Below, piece after piece: positions 6,049 through 13,445 of a stretch of DNA of 15,064 bases; position 1 is the stretch's first letter; the number at the start of each line of letters is the position of its first letter. The stretch lies in contig MNJC01000025.1 of assembly GCA_001920085.1 (NCBI GenBank), positions 1 through 15,064 on the forward strand, in the 5' to 3' direction. A program made the position numbers and the translations under genes. The DNA comes from Actinobacteria bacterium 13_1_20CM_4_69_9. Its GTDB lineage: Bacteria; Actinomycetota; Thermoleophilia; Gaiellales; Gaiellaceae. The notes beneath the pieces were generated by a model. It ran no database searches. It saw nothing but the letters and a program-made list of their open reading frames with translations, and was not told where the DNA came from.

Positions 6049-6951
6049 GTGCGGCTGCCGCTCGAATCCGTGCCGAATTTCTCCGAGGGCCGCGACCGTG
6101 AGACGATCGACGCGCTCGCCGCCGCCCTGTCCGAGCCGGCGGAGCTGCTCGACGTCCACACCGACCCGGACCACAACCGCTCCGTGTTCACGCTCGTCGG
6201 TGAGGAGGACGACCTCGTCGCCGCGCTCCTCGCCGGCGTCGCGTGTGCGCGGGAGCGGATCGACCTGCGCGAGCACGGGGGCGCCCATCCGCGCATCGGA
6301 GCAGCCGATGTGGTCCCCGTGGTCGCGCTCGACCCTGCGGACGCGGAGCGCGCACGTGAATGCGCGCTGCTCGTCGCGCGACGGATCGGCGCAGAGCTGC
6401 AACTGCCGGTCTTCCTCTACGGCGAGTCGGGCCACGGCCGCGGGCCGGCGTTCTTCCGGCACGGAGACCTTCAGCAGCGCATCGATGCCGGGGAAGTCCG
6501 GCCCGATTTCGGACCGGCGCGGCTCGATCCCCGCGCCGGCGGCGTGATCGTCGGCGCACGGAGGCCGCTGATCGCGTTCAACGTGAACCTCGCAAGTGAC
6601 GACGTCGAGGTCGCGCGCGAGATTGCAGCCGCGGTTCGCGAACGCGGCGGCGGATTTCCCGGCGTACGTGCCCTCGGCCTGTTGCTGTCGTGTGCAGGTC
6701 ACGCGCAGGTGAGCATGAACGTCGAGGACTACGAGGCGGCGGCGCTGCACGACATCCTCGCCCGCGTCGAGCGGGAGGCACAGGAGCGCGGCGTCGCGGT
6801 TTCCGGCGCCGAGCTCGTCGGGCTGATGCCGGCCGGCGCCGCGGTCGCCGCGGCCGGAAGCTTGCTGCGCATCGACGGCTTCAATCCGGAGCACGTGCTC
6901 GAGCTGCGGCTGTTGCGGCGAGGCTCACCAGGCCCACCAGCGGCAGGCTGA
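6049..6951 (+). CDS. ftcD: Glutamate formimidoyltransferase (stand-alone formiminotransferase)
   Basis: The 300-residue protein transfers the formimino group from N-formimino-L-glutamate to tetrahydrofolate, yielding 5-formimino-THF and glutamate, the last step of this branch of histidine breakdown. Diagnostic sequence includes VPNFSEGRD (8-16), the DPDHNRSVFT strand (39-48) and GGAHPRIGAADVVP (77-90), where His80 aligns with the catalytic His of the mammalian enzyme. YGESG (124-128) and FNVNL (174-178) are also typical. Length matches single-function enzymes; there is no cyclodeaminase domain, so a separate formimino-THF cyclodeaminase would be needed elsewhere. The start is GTG at 6049, giving the expected short N-terminus. 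The last 71 bases overlap the 3' end of the convergent MFS gene, the overlap covering the end of the conserved core and an 11-residue Gly/Pro-rich tail. The product of hutI downstream is its substrate. Confidence 0.93.
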   Translation: MRLPLESVPNFSEGRDRETIDALAAALSEPAELLDVHTDPDHNRSVFTLVGEEDDLVAALLAGVACARERIDLREHGGAHPRIGAADVVPVVALDPADAERARECALLVARRIGAELQLPVFLYGESGHGRGPAFFRHGDLQQRIDAGEVRPDFGPARLDPRAGGVIVGARRPLIAFNVNLASDDVEVAREIAAAVRERGGGFPGVRALGLLLSCAGHAQVSMNVEDYEAAALHDILARVEREAQERGVAVSGAELVGLMPAGAAVAAAGSLLRIDGFNPEHVLELRLLRRGSPGPPAAG

Positions 6952-8137
6952 GCGCCGCCGCCCAGAAGACGGTCTGCGTCGCGGCGACAGCGAACAGCGG
7001 CCCCATCAGCAGCAGCCCGGTCGCGTGGCTGCCGCGGTGCACGAGCGAGATCAGCCCGACGACGCGTCCGAGCAGCGAGTCAGGGATCTCCTCCTGTGCG
7101 GCCGAGTAGAGCAGGATCATCAGCGCCGCCTGGATGGCTCCGCTGATCAGCCCGGCCAGCAGCGCGACCGGAAGCGAACCGGCGAGCGCGAAGAGGCCGT
7201 AGGCGACGGCGTAGGGGATCCACAGCAGCATGCTCGCGCGCGCCTTCTGCCTCACGCGCACGCGTGAGAGCACGACGCCGACTGCGACGGCGCCGATCGC
7301 GTACGCAGCGGCGATCGCGGAGAAGCTGCCGGCGCCGAGCCCGAGGGTGTCGCGCACGAGCTGAGGCACGCCGACCATCCACGCGCCGGACCCGATCGTG
7401 ATCCCGACCGCGAGCGCGGCGACAGCGGCGGCGAGGACCGGTCGCGGCCGCAGCGCCGCGAAGCCCTCGCGGATGCGGGGCGGTGCAGCGCCGTCGGCGG
7501 CGTGAGCCCGCGCGCGAATGCCGACGAGAAACGCGGCGGAGACGAAGAACGACGCAGCGTTCAGGAGGAAGAACGCGCTCAGCGGCATGAACACGAGCAG
7601 TCCGCCGGCGGCAGCCCAGCCGCCGACGCGCACGGCCTCAGCCGTCGCACGAACGAGGCCGTTCGCCGGCTGCACGTTCTCGCGGTCGACGAGCGTGGGG
7701 AGGAGCGCGCCGTACGCAGGCGCGAAGTAGCTCGTTGCGGTCTCGAGCGCGAAGGCAGCAACGACGAGCATCCACAGATCGAGCCGGCCCGTGAGCCCGG
7801 CGATCGCGACGGGCACGAGCACCGCACCCCGCGAGACGTCCGCCAGCACCATCACCCGGCGGCGGTCGCTGCGGTCGGCGACGAGGCCGCCGTGCAGCCC
7901 GAACAGCAGCGCCGGGACGCTGTCCGCCAGCCGCACGGCGAGGACGCCGAGCGGGCCTGCGCTGACGAGCGCGAACCACATGAGGGCGACGTAGTGGAAC
8001 GAGTCCCCGAGCTCGCTGACGACGACGGCGGAGTACGTCCGCCGGAAGTCCGCGCGCCTCAGCAGGTCGACGGCGCGCCGCGGCGGGATCGTCGCGTCGA
8101 GGTCTTCCTCCGGCCAAGCGGTGACGGGATCGGCCAC
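6881..8137 (-). CDS. Major facilitator superfamily transporter (MFS_3/EntS-like group)
   Basis: The 418-residue protein has about 12 hydrophobic spans. The hallmark cytoplasmic loop between helices 2 and 3 is GLVADRSDRRRVM (84-96), MFS motif A. The N-terminal stretch ADFRRTYSAVVVSELGDSF (29-47) resembles the MFS_3 branch, which includes the enterobactin exporter EntS and many uncharacterised actinobacterial permeases, mostly thought to be exporters driven by proton exchange. GTG at 8137 is chosen because TAGTCT lies 8 bases upstream and sequence further upstream is inside hutH with no family resemblance. The gene is divergent from hutH with 26 bases between starts, and its 3' end overlaps ftcD by 71 bases. 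Its place between two histidine-degradation genes hints at a link, for example moving histidine, urocanate or a pathway product, but the family gives no support for a specific substrate. Confidence 0.88.
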   Translation of the reverse strand: MADPVTAWPEEDLDATIPPRRAVDLLRRADFRRTYSAVVVSELGDSFHYVALMWFALVSAGPLGVLAVRLADSVPALLFGLHGGLVADRSDRRRVMVLADVSRGAVLVPVAIAGLTGRLDLWMLVVAAFALETATSYFAPAYGALLPTLVDRENVQPANGLVRATAEAVRVGGWAAAGGLLVFMPLSAFFLLNAASFFVSAAFLVGIRARAHAADGAAPPRIREGFAALRPRPVLAAAVAALAVGITIGSGAWMVGVPQLVRDTLGLGAGSFSAIAAAYAIGAVAVGVVLSRVRVRQKARASMLLWIPYAVAYGLFALAGSLPVALLAGLISGAIQAALMILLYSAAQEEIPDSLLGRVVGLISLVHRGSHATGLLLMGPLFAVAATQTVFWAAALSLPLVGLVSLAATAAARARAPD

Positions 8138-8145
8138 CGCGAGGG

Positions 8146-8151
8146 AGACTA
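8146..8151 (-). promoter_or_regulatory. Predicted leaderless -10 element (TAGTCT) for the MFS gene
   Basis: On the minus strand TAGTCT is followed by 8 bases and GTG at 8137. Its first two bases overlap the opposing hutH element. No Shine-Dalgarno precedes the start. Confidence 0.45.
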
Positions 8152-8155
8152 GAGT
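8150..8155 (+). promoter_or_regulatory. Predicted leaderless -10 element (TAGAGT) for hutHUI
   Basis: TAGAGT is followed by 8 bases and the ATG of hutH at 8164. The TA at 8150-8151 is used by both this hexamer and the minus-strand MFS element. No operator for a Hut repressor is recognisable in the 26-base gap. Confidence 0.45.
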
Positions 8156-8163
8156 GACCGCCG

Positions 8164-9708
8164 ATGGCTCAGGCGACGGCGATCCGCCTGACCGGAGACG
8201 ACCTCCGGGTCGACGACGTCTGCGCGGTCGCGTACGGCAAGGCATCGGCGGCGCTGTCGGACGAGGCGCGGACGAAGATGCGTGCCGCGCGCGAGCTCGT
8301 CGAGCGGGCCGCACATGGCACGCGCGAGCACACCTACGGCATCAACACGGGCTTCGGGCGCTTCGTCTCGAAGTCGATCCCTGAGGAGCAGACCGAGGAG
8401 CTGCAGCTGCGGCTGCTGCGCAGTCACGCGTGCGGCGTCGGCGACCCGTATCCGACGGAGATCGTGAGGGCCGCGATGCTGCTGCGCGCGAACGCGCTGG
8501 CGAAGGGGACGTCCGGCGCGCGGGTCGCGACGGTCGAGCTCCTGCTCGAATGCCTCGCCCACGGCGTGGTCCCGCGCGTGCCGAGCCGCGGGTCGGTCGG
8601 CGCGAGCGGCGACCTCGCACCGCTCGCCCACCTCGCGCTGCCGCTCGTCGGCGAGGGCGAGGCCGTGTATGACGGGGAGCTGCTTGCCGGCGCGGATGCT
8701 CTGGCGGCGGCCGGGCTCGAGCCGACGCGGCTGGCGGCGAAGGAAGGGCTTTCGCTGATCAACGGCACGCAGTTCATGGCCGCCTACGGCGCGCTCGGGC
8801 TTGTGCGCGCGTGGCGGCTTGCACGGGCCGCGGATCTCGCCTGCGCCCTGTCGCTCGAGGCGCTGCAGGGATCGCGCACGAGCTTCCTGCCGCAGATCCA
8901 TGCGCTGCGGCCGCTCCGCGGTCAGGCGGCGTCCGCGTCGAACGTCCTCCGGCTGATCGAAGGGTCGGCGATCAACGAGGCGCACAGATGGTGCGACAAG
9001 GTGCAAGACGCGTACTCCCTGCGCTGCGCGCCGCAGGTGCACGGCGCCTCGCGCGACCTGCTCGACTACGTCGAGGGCACGGTCGCCGTCGAGCTCAACG
9101 CTGCGACGGACAACCCGCTCGTGCTCGTCGACGACGAGCTGCTCGTCTCGAACGGCAATTTCCACGGACAGCCGCTCGCGTTTGCGCTCGACGCCATGGC
9201 GATGGCGAGCTCCGAGCTCGCGAGCATCTCCGAGCGGCGCGTCGAGCGCCTCGTCAACCCGAGCCTCTCCGACGGCCTGCCTGCGTTCCTGACCTCGGAC
9301 GGCGGCCTCAACTCGGGCTTCATGATCCCGCAGTACGTGGCGGCTTCGCTCGTCAGCGAGAACAAGTCGTTGTGCCATCCCGCGAGCGTCGACTCGATCC
9401 CGACGAGCGCCGGGCAGGAAGATCACGTCTCGATGGGGAACGCCGCCGGGTTGAAGGCGTGGCAGGTGCTCGCAAACTCCGAGCGCGCGCTCGCGATCGA
9501 GCTGCTTGCGGGTGCGCAGGGCGTCGAGTTCCTCGCGCCGCTCGAGCCTGGGGCCGGCGTCCGTGCGACGCACGCCTTCGTGCGGTCGCTCTCGCCGCGG
9601 CTCGGCGACGACCGGCCGCTTGCCAGAGACATCGAAGCCGTCGCGGAGGCGATACGCGACGGCTCGCTGATCGCGGCGGTCGAGTCAGACGTCGGTGAGC
9701 TGGCATGA
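8164..9708 (+). CDS. hutH: Histidine ammonia-lyase
   Basis: The 514-residue enzyme removes ammonia from L-histidine to give trans-urocanate, the first step of histidine degradation, in the cytoplasm as a tetramer. The signature GSVGASGDLAPLAH (143-156) contains Ala147-Ser148-Gly149, which cyclise into the MIO electrophilic cofactor. YGINTGFG (58-65) supplies the conserved catalytic Tyr58. Further family blocks are NGTQFM from 254, TDNPL near 317, and the C-terminal SAGQEDHVSMG. Length matches bacterial HutH. ATG at 8164 gives a normal N-terminus and follows a leaderless-type TAGAGT by 8 bases. The stop overlaps the hutU start (ATGA, 9705-9708), so the two are translationally coupled. Related tyrosine and phenylalanine ammonia-lyases share the motif, but the hutU and hutI neighbours settle the assignment. 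Confidence 0.97.
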   Translation: MAQATAIRLTGDDLRVDDVCAVAYGKASAALSDEARTKMRAARELVERAAHGTREHTYGINTGFGRFVSKSIPEEQTEELQLRLLRSHACGVGDPYPTEIVRAAMLLRANALAKGTSGARVATVELLLECLAHGVVPRVPSRGSVGASGDLAPLAHLALPLVGEGEAVYDGELLAGADALAAAGLEPTRLAAKEGLSLINGTQFMAAYGALGLVRAWRLARAADLACALSLEALQGSRTSFLPQIHALRPLRGQAASASNVLRLIEGSAINEAHRWCDKVQDAYSLRCAPQVHGASRDLLDYVEGTVAVELNAATDNPLVLVDDELLVSNGNFHGQPLAFALDAMAMASSELASISERRVERLVNPSLSDGLPAFLTSDGGLNSGFMIPQYVAASLVSENKSLCHPASVDSIPTSAGQEDHVSMGNAAGLKAWQVLANSERALAIELLAGAQGVEFLAPLEPGAGVRATHAFVRSLSPRLGDDRPLARDIEAVAEAIRDGSLIAAVESDVGELA

Positions 9709-11417
9709 GCGTGGCTCGTTCCCTCGACGCCGTCGTCGAAGAGCTGTGCGGCGATCTCTCGCGTATCCGCGCTCCCCGCGGAGTGGAGTTACACGCGCGC
9801 GCGTGGTCGACCGAGGCGCCGCTGCGGATGCTGCTGAACAACCTCGACCGGGAGGTGGCCGAGCGGCCCGAGGAGCTGGTCGTCTATGGCGGGTCGGGGA
9901 AGGCGGCGCGCAACCCGGAGGCACTGCGCGCGATCGTCCGGTCGCTGCTCGAGCTCGGCGAGGACGAGACGCTGCTCGTCCAGAGCGGGAAGCCCGTCGG
10001 CGTCTTCCGCACACACGCCGGTGCGCCGCGCGTGCTGATCGCGAACTCGCTGCTCGTGCCCCGCTGGGCGACCTGGGAGGAGTTCCGCCGGCTCGAGGCC
10101 CTCGGGCTGACGATGTACGGGCAGATGACCGCCGGGAGCTGGATCTACATCGGCTCGCAGGGGATCCTCCAGGGGACGTTCCAGACGTTCGCTGCAGCCG
10201 GTGAGAAGCACTTCGGCTCGCCCGACCTCTCGGGCCGGACGGTCCTGACGGCCGGCCTCGGCGGCATGGGCGGGGCGCAGCCGCTCGCGGGGACGATGGC
10301 CGGCGCGGCGATCCTCTGCATCGAGGTCGACCCGGCCCGGATCGAGCGCCGGCTCGAGACGCGCTATCTCGACGAGTCGACGGACTCGCTCGACGACGCG
10401 GTGCGGCGGATCCGTACCGCGGCGGCCGAGGGGCGTGCGCTGTCGGTCGGGCTGCTGGGGAACGCTGCGGAGGTCGTCCCCGAGCTGGCACGCCGCGGCG
10501 AGCCTTTCGATCTCGTCACGGATCAGACCGCAGCGCACGATCCACTCACCGGCTACATACCCACGGGGCTGTCCGTCGGAGACGCCGCTGCATTGCGCGA
10601 GTCCGACCCCGACGAGTACCTGCGGCGCGCACGTGTGTCGATTGTGCAACACGTCGAAGCGCTGCTCGAATACGCGCGCGCGGGCAGCTATGTTTTCGAT
10701 TATGGCAACAACCTTCGAGGTGAGGCGCGTGAAGGTGGCGTAACGGAGGCGTTCTCATACCCGGGCTTCGTCCCGGCCTATATCCGGCCGCTCTTCTGTC
10801 GGGGCGTCGGCCCGTTCCGCTGGGCGGCGCTGTCGGGAGAGGCGGCGGACATCGCGGCGATCGACGCGACGCTCCGCGAGCTCTTTGCCGACGACGTGCT
10901 CCTCCAGCGGTGGCTGGAGCTCGCGCCGGAGCGTGTGGCGTTCCAGGGCCTGCCGGCTCGGATCTGTTGGCTCGGCTTCGGCGACCGTGCCCGCGCGGGC
11001 CTCGCGATCAACGACCTGGTGCGTTCCGGCGAGGTGAAGGCGCCTGTCGTGATCGGGCGGGATCACCTCGACTCCGGCTCCGTTGCCTCGCCATACCGCG
11101 AGACCGAGGCGATGCGTGACGGCTCCGATGCAATCGCGGACTGGCCCATCCTGAACGCGCTGCTCAACGTCGCCGCGGGCGCGACGTGGGTCAGCGTCCA
11201 CCACGGCGGCGGCGTCGGCATCGGCAACTCGATCCACGCGGGCATGGTCGTGGTCGCCGACGGGACGGACGACGCGGCCGAGCGGCTCGAGCGGGTGCTC
11301 ACGACCGATCCGGGCACGGGCGTCATGCGGCACGTCGACGCGGGGTACCCGGAGGCCGAGGCAGCGGCCCGAGCGCACGGCCTCGTCGCGCCGATGTCGG
11401 GCTCCGAGACGGAATGA
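9705..11417 (+). CDS. hutU: Urocanate hydratase (urocanase)
   Basis: The 570-residue enzyme hydrates urocanate to 4-imidazolone-5-propionate using tightly bound NAD+ as an electrophile. Visible blocks are YGGSGKAARN (61-70), MTAGSWIYIG (141-150), the NAD-binding GLGGMGGAQPLAG (184-196), FDYGNNLRG (331-339), GLPARICW (415-422) with the conserved Cys421 near the active site, and VHHGGGVGIGNS (498-509). Length and motif order are normal for bacterial HutU. The start ATG overlaps the hutH stop by 4 bases, with a GGTGAG ribosome-site-like sequence about 8 bases upstream. Its own stop overlaps the hutI start in the same way (11414-11417), so the three enzymes are made in step. Confidence 0.97.
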   Translation: MSVARSLDAVVEELCGDLSRIRAPRGVELHARAWSTEAPLRMLLNNLDREVAERPEELVVYGGSGKAARNPEALRAIVRSLLELGEDETLLVQSGKPVGVFRTHAGAPRVLIANSLLVPRWATWEEFRRLEALGLTMYGQMTAGSWIYIGSQGILQGTFQTFAAAGEKHFGSPDLSGRTVLTAGLGGMGGAQPLAGTMAGAAILCIEVDPARIERRLETRYLDESTDSLDDAVRRIRTAAAEGRALSVGLLGNAAEVVPELARRGEPFDLVTDQTAAHDPLTGYIPTGLSVGDAAALRESDPDEYLRRARVSIVQHVEALLEYARAGSYVFDYGNNLRGEAREGGVTEAFSYPGFVPAYIRPLFCRGVGPFRWAALSGEAADIAAIDATLRELFADDVLLQRWLELAPERVAFQGLPARICWLGFGDRARAGLAINDLVRSGEVKAPVVIGRDHLDSGSVASPYRETEAMRDGSDAIADWPILNALLNVAAGATWVSVHHGGGVGIGNSIHAGMVVVADGTDDAAERLERVLTTDPGTGVMRHVDAGYPEAEAAARAHGLVAPMSGSETE

Positions 11418-12649
11418 GCTCCACGGGCGGCGCGCGCCGCCTGCTCATCCGCGATCTCGCACAGCTGGCGACGCCGCGCGGGACCGAGGCTCCGCTCCGC
11501 GGACACGCCCTCGGCGACGTCGAGGTGCTCGAAGACGCCTACGTCCTCTGCGTGGACGGCGACGTCGAGGCGATCGGGCGCATGCAGGACCTGCGCTCGG
11601 TCGAGGGCGAGGTCGAGGAGCTCGACGCGCGCGGCCTCTGCGCCGTGCCGGGGCTCGTCGATTGCCACACGCACGCGTGCTTCGCGGGCGACCGCGTCGA
11701 GGAGTTCGCGCTGCGGGCCGGCGGCGCGACGTACGAGGAGCTGCACGCGGCGGGAGGCGGGATCATGGCGACCGTCAACGCGACGCGGGCGGCGAGCGAC
11801 GCAGAGCTCGCCGACGCCGTCCGCACGCACCGCACGTGGATGCTGCGTGCCGGCACGACGACCTTCGAGTCGAAGTCCGGGTACGGCCTCGACCGCGACA
11901 CGGAGCTGGCGTCGCTGCGGGCGATCGCCGCAGCCGGCGGCGTTCCGACATGGCTGGGCGCCCACGCGGTGCCGCCCGAGTTCCCCGACGCGGACGCGTA
12001 CGTCGACTTCATGGTGGCCGAGGTCTTGCCGGATGCAGCCGAGCTCGCGGAGGCTGCCGACGTCTTCCTCGAGCGCGGCGCCTTCGACGTTGCGCAAGCG
12101 CGCCGCTACCTGGAAGCCTGTGGCGCTGCGGGCCTCGCGCTCCGGCTGCACGGCGACCAGTTCACCGAGCAGGGGGCGGTGGCGCTCGCGATCGAGCTGG
12201 GCGCACGCTCGGTCGACCACCTCGAGGCGACCGGCGACGACGGCGTCCGCGCGCTGGCCGCCGGCGCGGTCGTCGCCGTGCTGCTCCCCGCGAGCGCGCT
12301 CTTCCTTGGCCGGCCGATGCCGCCTACGCGCGCGCTCGTCGATTCAGGCGCCGCCGTCGCGCTCGCGACCGACTTCAACCCGGGCAGCGCGTTCTGCGAG
12401 AGCCTTCCGCTCGTCTGCTCGCTGGCGGCCACGCAGCTGAAGCTGTCCCCGTCCGAGGCGCTCTCCGCCTGCACCGTGAACGCCGCGCACGTGCTCGGCC
12501 GGGCGGACCGCGTGGGTCGCCTCGCGCCGGGCTATGCGGCCGACATCCTGCTGCTCGATGCCCCCGACTGGCGCTACCTCGCCTATCACCTGGGCGGCGC
12601 CGTCGTGAGCCGTGTCGTGGCCGGCGGGAGGCCCGCGGCGTTACCCTAG
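11414..12649 (+). CDS. hutI: Imidazolonepropionase
   Basis: The 411-residue amidohydrolase opens the imidazolone ring of 4-imidazolone-5-propionate to give N-formimino-L-glutamate. Metal ligands of the amidohydrolase barrel are visible: His85 and His87 in DCHTHACFAG (83-92), His246 in LRLHGDQF (243-250) and Asp320 in ATDFNPGS (318-325). VDHLEA (267-272) contains the catalytic His269. FESKSGYGLD (151-160) and GAHAVPPE (182-189) are characteristic of HutI rather than other amidohydrolases. ATG at 11414 (overlapping the hutU stop) gives the usual N-terminus; the open frame extends further upstream but only inside hutU. The final codons overlap the predicted -10 of the next gene. Together with hutH, hutU and ftcD it forms the formimino-glutamate branch. 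No hutG or hutF for the alternative routes is in this window. Confidence 0.96.
   Translation: MSSTGGARRLLIRDLAQLATPRGTEAPLRGHALGDVEVLEDAYVLCVDGDVEAIGRMQDLRSVEGEVEELDARGLCAVPGLVDCHTHACFAGDRVEEFALRAGGATYEELHAAGGGIMATVNATRAASDAELADAVRTHRTWMLRAGTTTFESKSGYGLDRDTELASLRAIAAAGGVPTWLGAHAVPPEFPDADAYVDFMVAEVLPDAAELAEAADVFLERGAFDVAQARRYLEACGAAGLALRLHGDQFTEQGAVALAIELGARSVDHLEATGDDGVRALAAGAVVAVLLPASALFLGRPMPPTRALVDSGAAVALATDFNPGSAFCESLPLVCSLAATQLKLSPSEALSACTVNAAHVLGRADRVGRLAPGYAADILLLDAPDWRYLAYHLGGAVVSRVVAGGRPAALP
12642..12647 (+). promoter_or_regulatory. Predicted leaderless -10 element (TACCCT) for the small membrane-protein gene
   Basis: TACCCT is followed by 6 bases and ATG at 12654. It lies in the last codons of hutI and ends on the T of the hutI stop codon. 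No Shine-Dalgarno is present in the 4-base gap. Confidence 0.4.
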
Positions 12650-12653
12650 AGGC

Positions 12654-13079
12654 ATGCCCACGAAGAAGCAGCGCCGGCGTCAGCAGAAGTCACGCCGCCA
12701 CGATTACGAGTACGTCTACGTCGACGGCGAGGGGAACGAGGTCGAAGTCGACCCCGATGACCTCCCGGCCGAGAAACAGAACGGCAAGGTCGAGGCACGG
12801 GCGGCGAAGAGCACGAACAAGCGGGCCCCGGCTCGTGCCGGCCAGCGCGTGATCGAGCCGCCGTCGTGGCGCCGCGCCCTGAAACGCGCCGCGATCTGGG
12901 CACCGTTGCTCGTCGTCGCGATGATGCTGATCAACCGGAACGTGTCGCCGATGCAGTGGGCGACCTCGGCGCTGTTCCTGGTCGCCTTCTTCATCCCGAT
13001 CAGCTACTTCACGGACTCGATCGCGTACCGCATGTACCGCAAGCGCATCGACAGGCCGACGACGCCGAAAGCGCGCTAG
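12654..13079 (+). CDS. Conserved-looking small two-helix membrane protein of unknown function
   Basis: I do not recognise a characterised family. The 141-residue protein has a strongly basic N-terminus (residues 3-15, rich in Lys, Arg and Gln), then a tyrosine-rich and acidic patch with YEYVYVDGEGNEVEVDPDD (18-36), a charged linker (40-77), and two hydrophobic spans at about 79-94 and 103-119 joined by a short polar turn. It ends with a basic tail (126-141). The pattern suggests an inner-membrane hairpin with both ends in the cytoplasm, by the positive-inside rule. ATG at 12654 follows hutI by 4 bases and has TACCCT 6 bases upstream, so it may have its own leaderless transcript as well as read-through from hutHUI. 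The stop codon shares CTAG with the convergent cupin gene. A role in the Hut pathway is not implied by the sequence. Confidence 0.75.
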   Translation: MPTKKQRRRQQKSRRHDYEYVYVDGEGNEVEVDPDDLPAEKQNGKVEARAAKSTNKRAPARAGQRVIEPPSWRRALKRAAIWAPLLVVAMMLINRNVSPMQWATSALFLVAFFIPISYFTDSIAYRMYRKRIDRPTTPKAR

Positions 13080-13417
13080 GGCGAGGGCCGCTCGCCGCGG
13101 TAATGCCCCTCGCCGGGCCACGGCGAGAACACCATCAGCAGCCGCGCGCCCGACTCGCTCTTGATCGAGCGGCGCTCGTCCGCCTCGAACGAGAAGAAGC
13201 ACCCGGCCGTCCCTTCGATCGTCTCGCCGCCGGACTCGACGCGCACGGCGCCGTCGACCACCGAGACGAGGGCACCTTCCTTGACCTGGTGGTCGCCGAG
13301 CGCCTGACCGGGCTCGAGGACGATCAACACCGCGCGCGCGCCCGGATCGGACCGCAGCACCACCGGCGAACGGCTGCCGCCCGGCGTCTGGATCTCGCTC
13401 AGGTTCCAGCTCTGCAC
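13076..13417 (-). CDS. Small single-domain cupin protein with degenerate metal motif
   Basis: The 113-residue protein is a small beta-barrel cupin. The first cupin motif is recognisable as LEPGQALGDHQVKEGALVSVVDG (34-56). His43 and Glu47 are in place, but the second His of the H-x-H pair is Val45. The second motif (about 70-87) lacks the usual P-x-G and metal His. FSFEADERRSI occupies this place. Loss of these ligands suggests it binds no metal or binds one weakly, so a sensing or binding role is as likely as catalysis. GTG at 13417 is supported by TAGGAT 7 bases upstream and by the normal length. It is divergent from the metallo-beta-lactamase gene (43-base gap) and convergent with the small membrane-protein gene, both stops using one CTAG. 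No substrate or partner can be named. Confidence 0.8.
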   Translation of the reverse strand: MQSWNLSEIQTPGGSRSPVVLRSDPGARAVLIVLEPGQALGDHQVKEGALVSVVDGAVRVESGGETIEGTAGCFFSFEADERRSIKSESGARLLMVFSPWPGEGHYRGERPSP

Positions 13418-13424
13418 CGCGCGG

Positions 13425-13430
13425 ATCCTA
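13425..13430 (-). promoter_or_regulatory. Predicted leaderless -10 element (TAGGAT) for the cupin gene
   Basis: On the minus strand TAGGAT is followed by 7 bases and GTG at 13417. No Shine-Dalgarno is present and no -35 is clear. Confidence 0.5.
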
Positions 13431-13445
13431 AGCGAAACCCGTCGT

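Noticed and set aside
6030..6296. N-terminal extension of the methyltransferase by 89 residues
   Set aside because: The extension is Ser/Arg low-complexity sequence lying inside ftcD; the family begins at the YYD segment, matching TTG at 6029.
5722..6894. Minus-strand open frame (390 codons) opposite ftcD and the methyltransferase start
   Set aside because: Shadow frame: both ftcD and the methyltransferase are clear in their own frames.
8138..8314. N-terminal extension of the MFS protein by 59 residues
   Set aside because: Arg/Pro-rich sequence within hutH, not a transporter N-terminus; GTG at 8137 has a TANNNT at 8 bases.
8149..9573. Minus-strand open frame (474 codons) opposite hutH
   Set aside because: No recognisable fold; hutH on the other strand is complete with its MIO motif and start signal.
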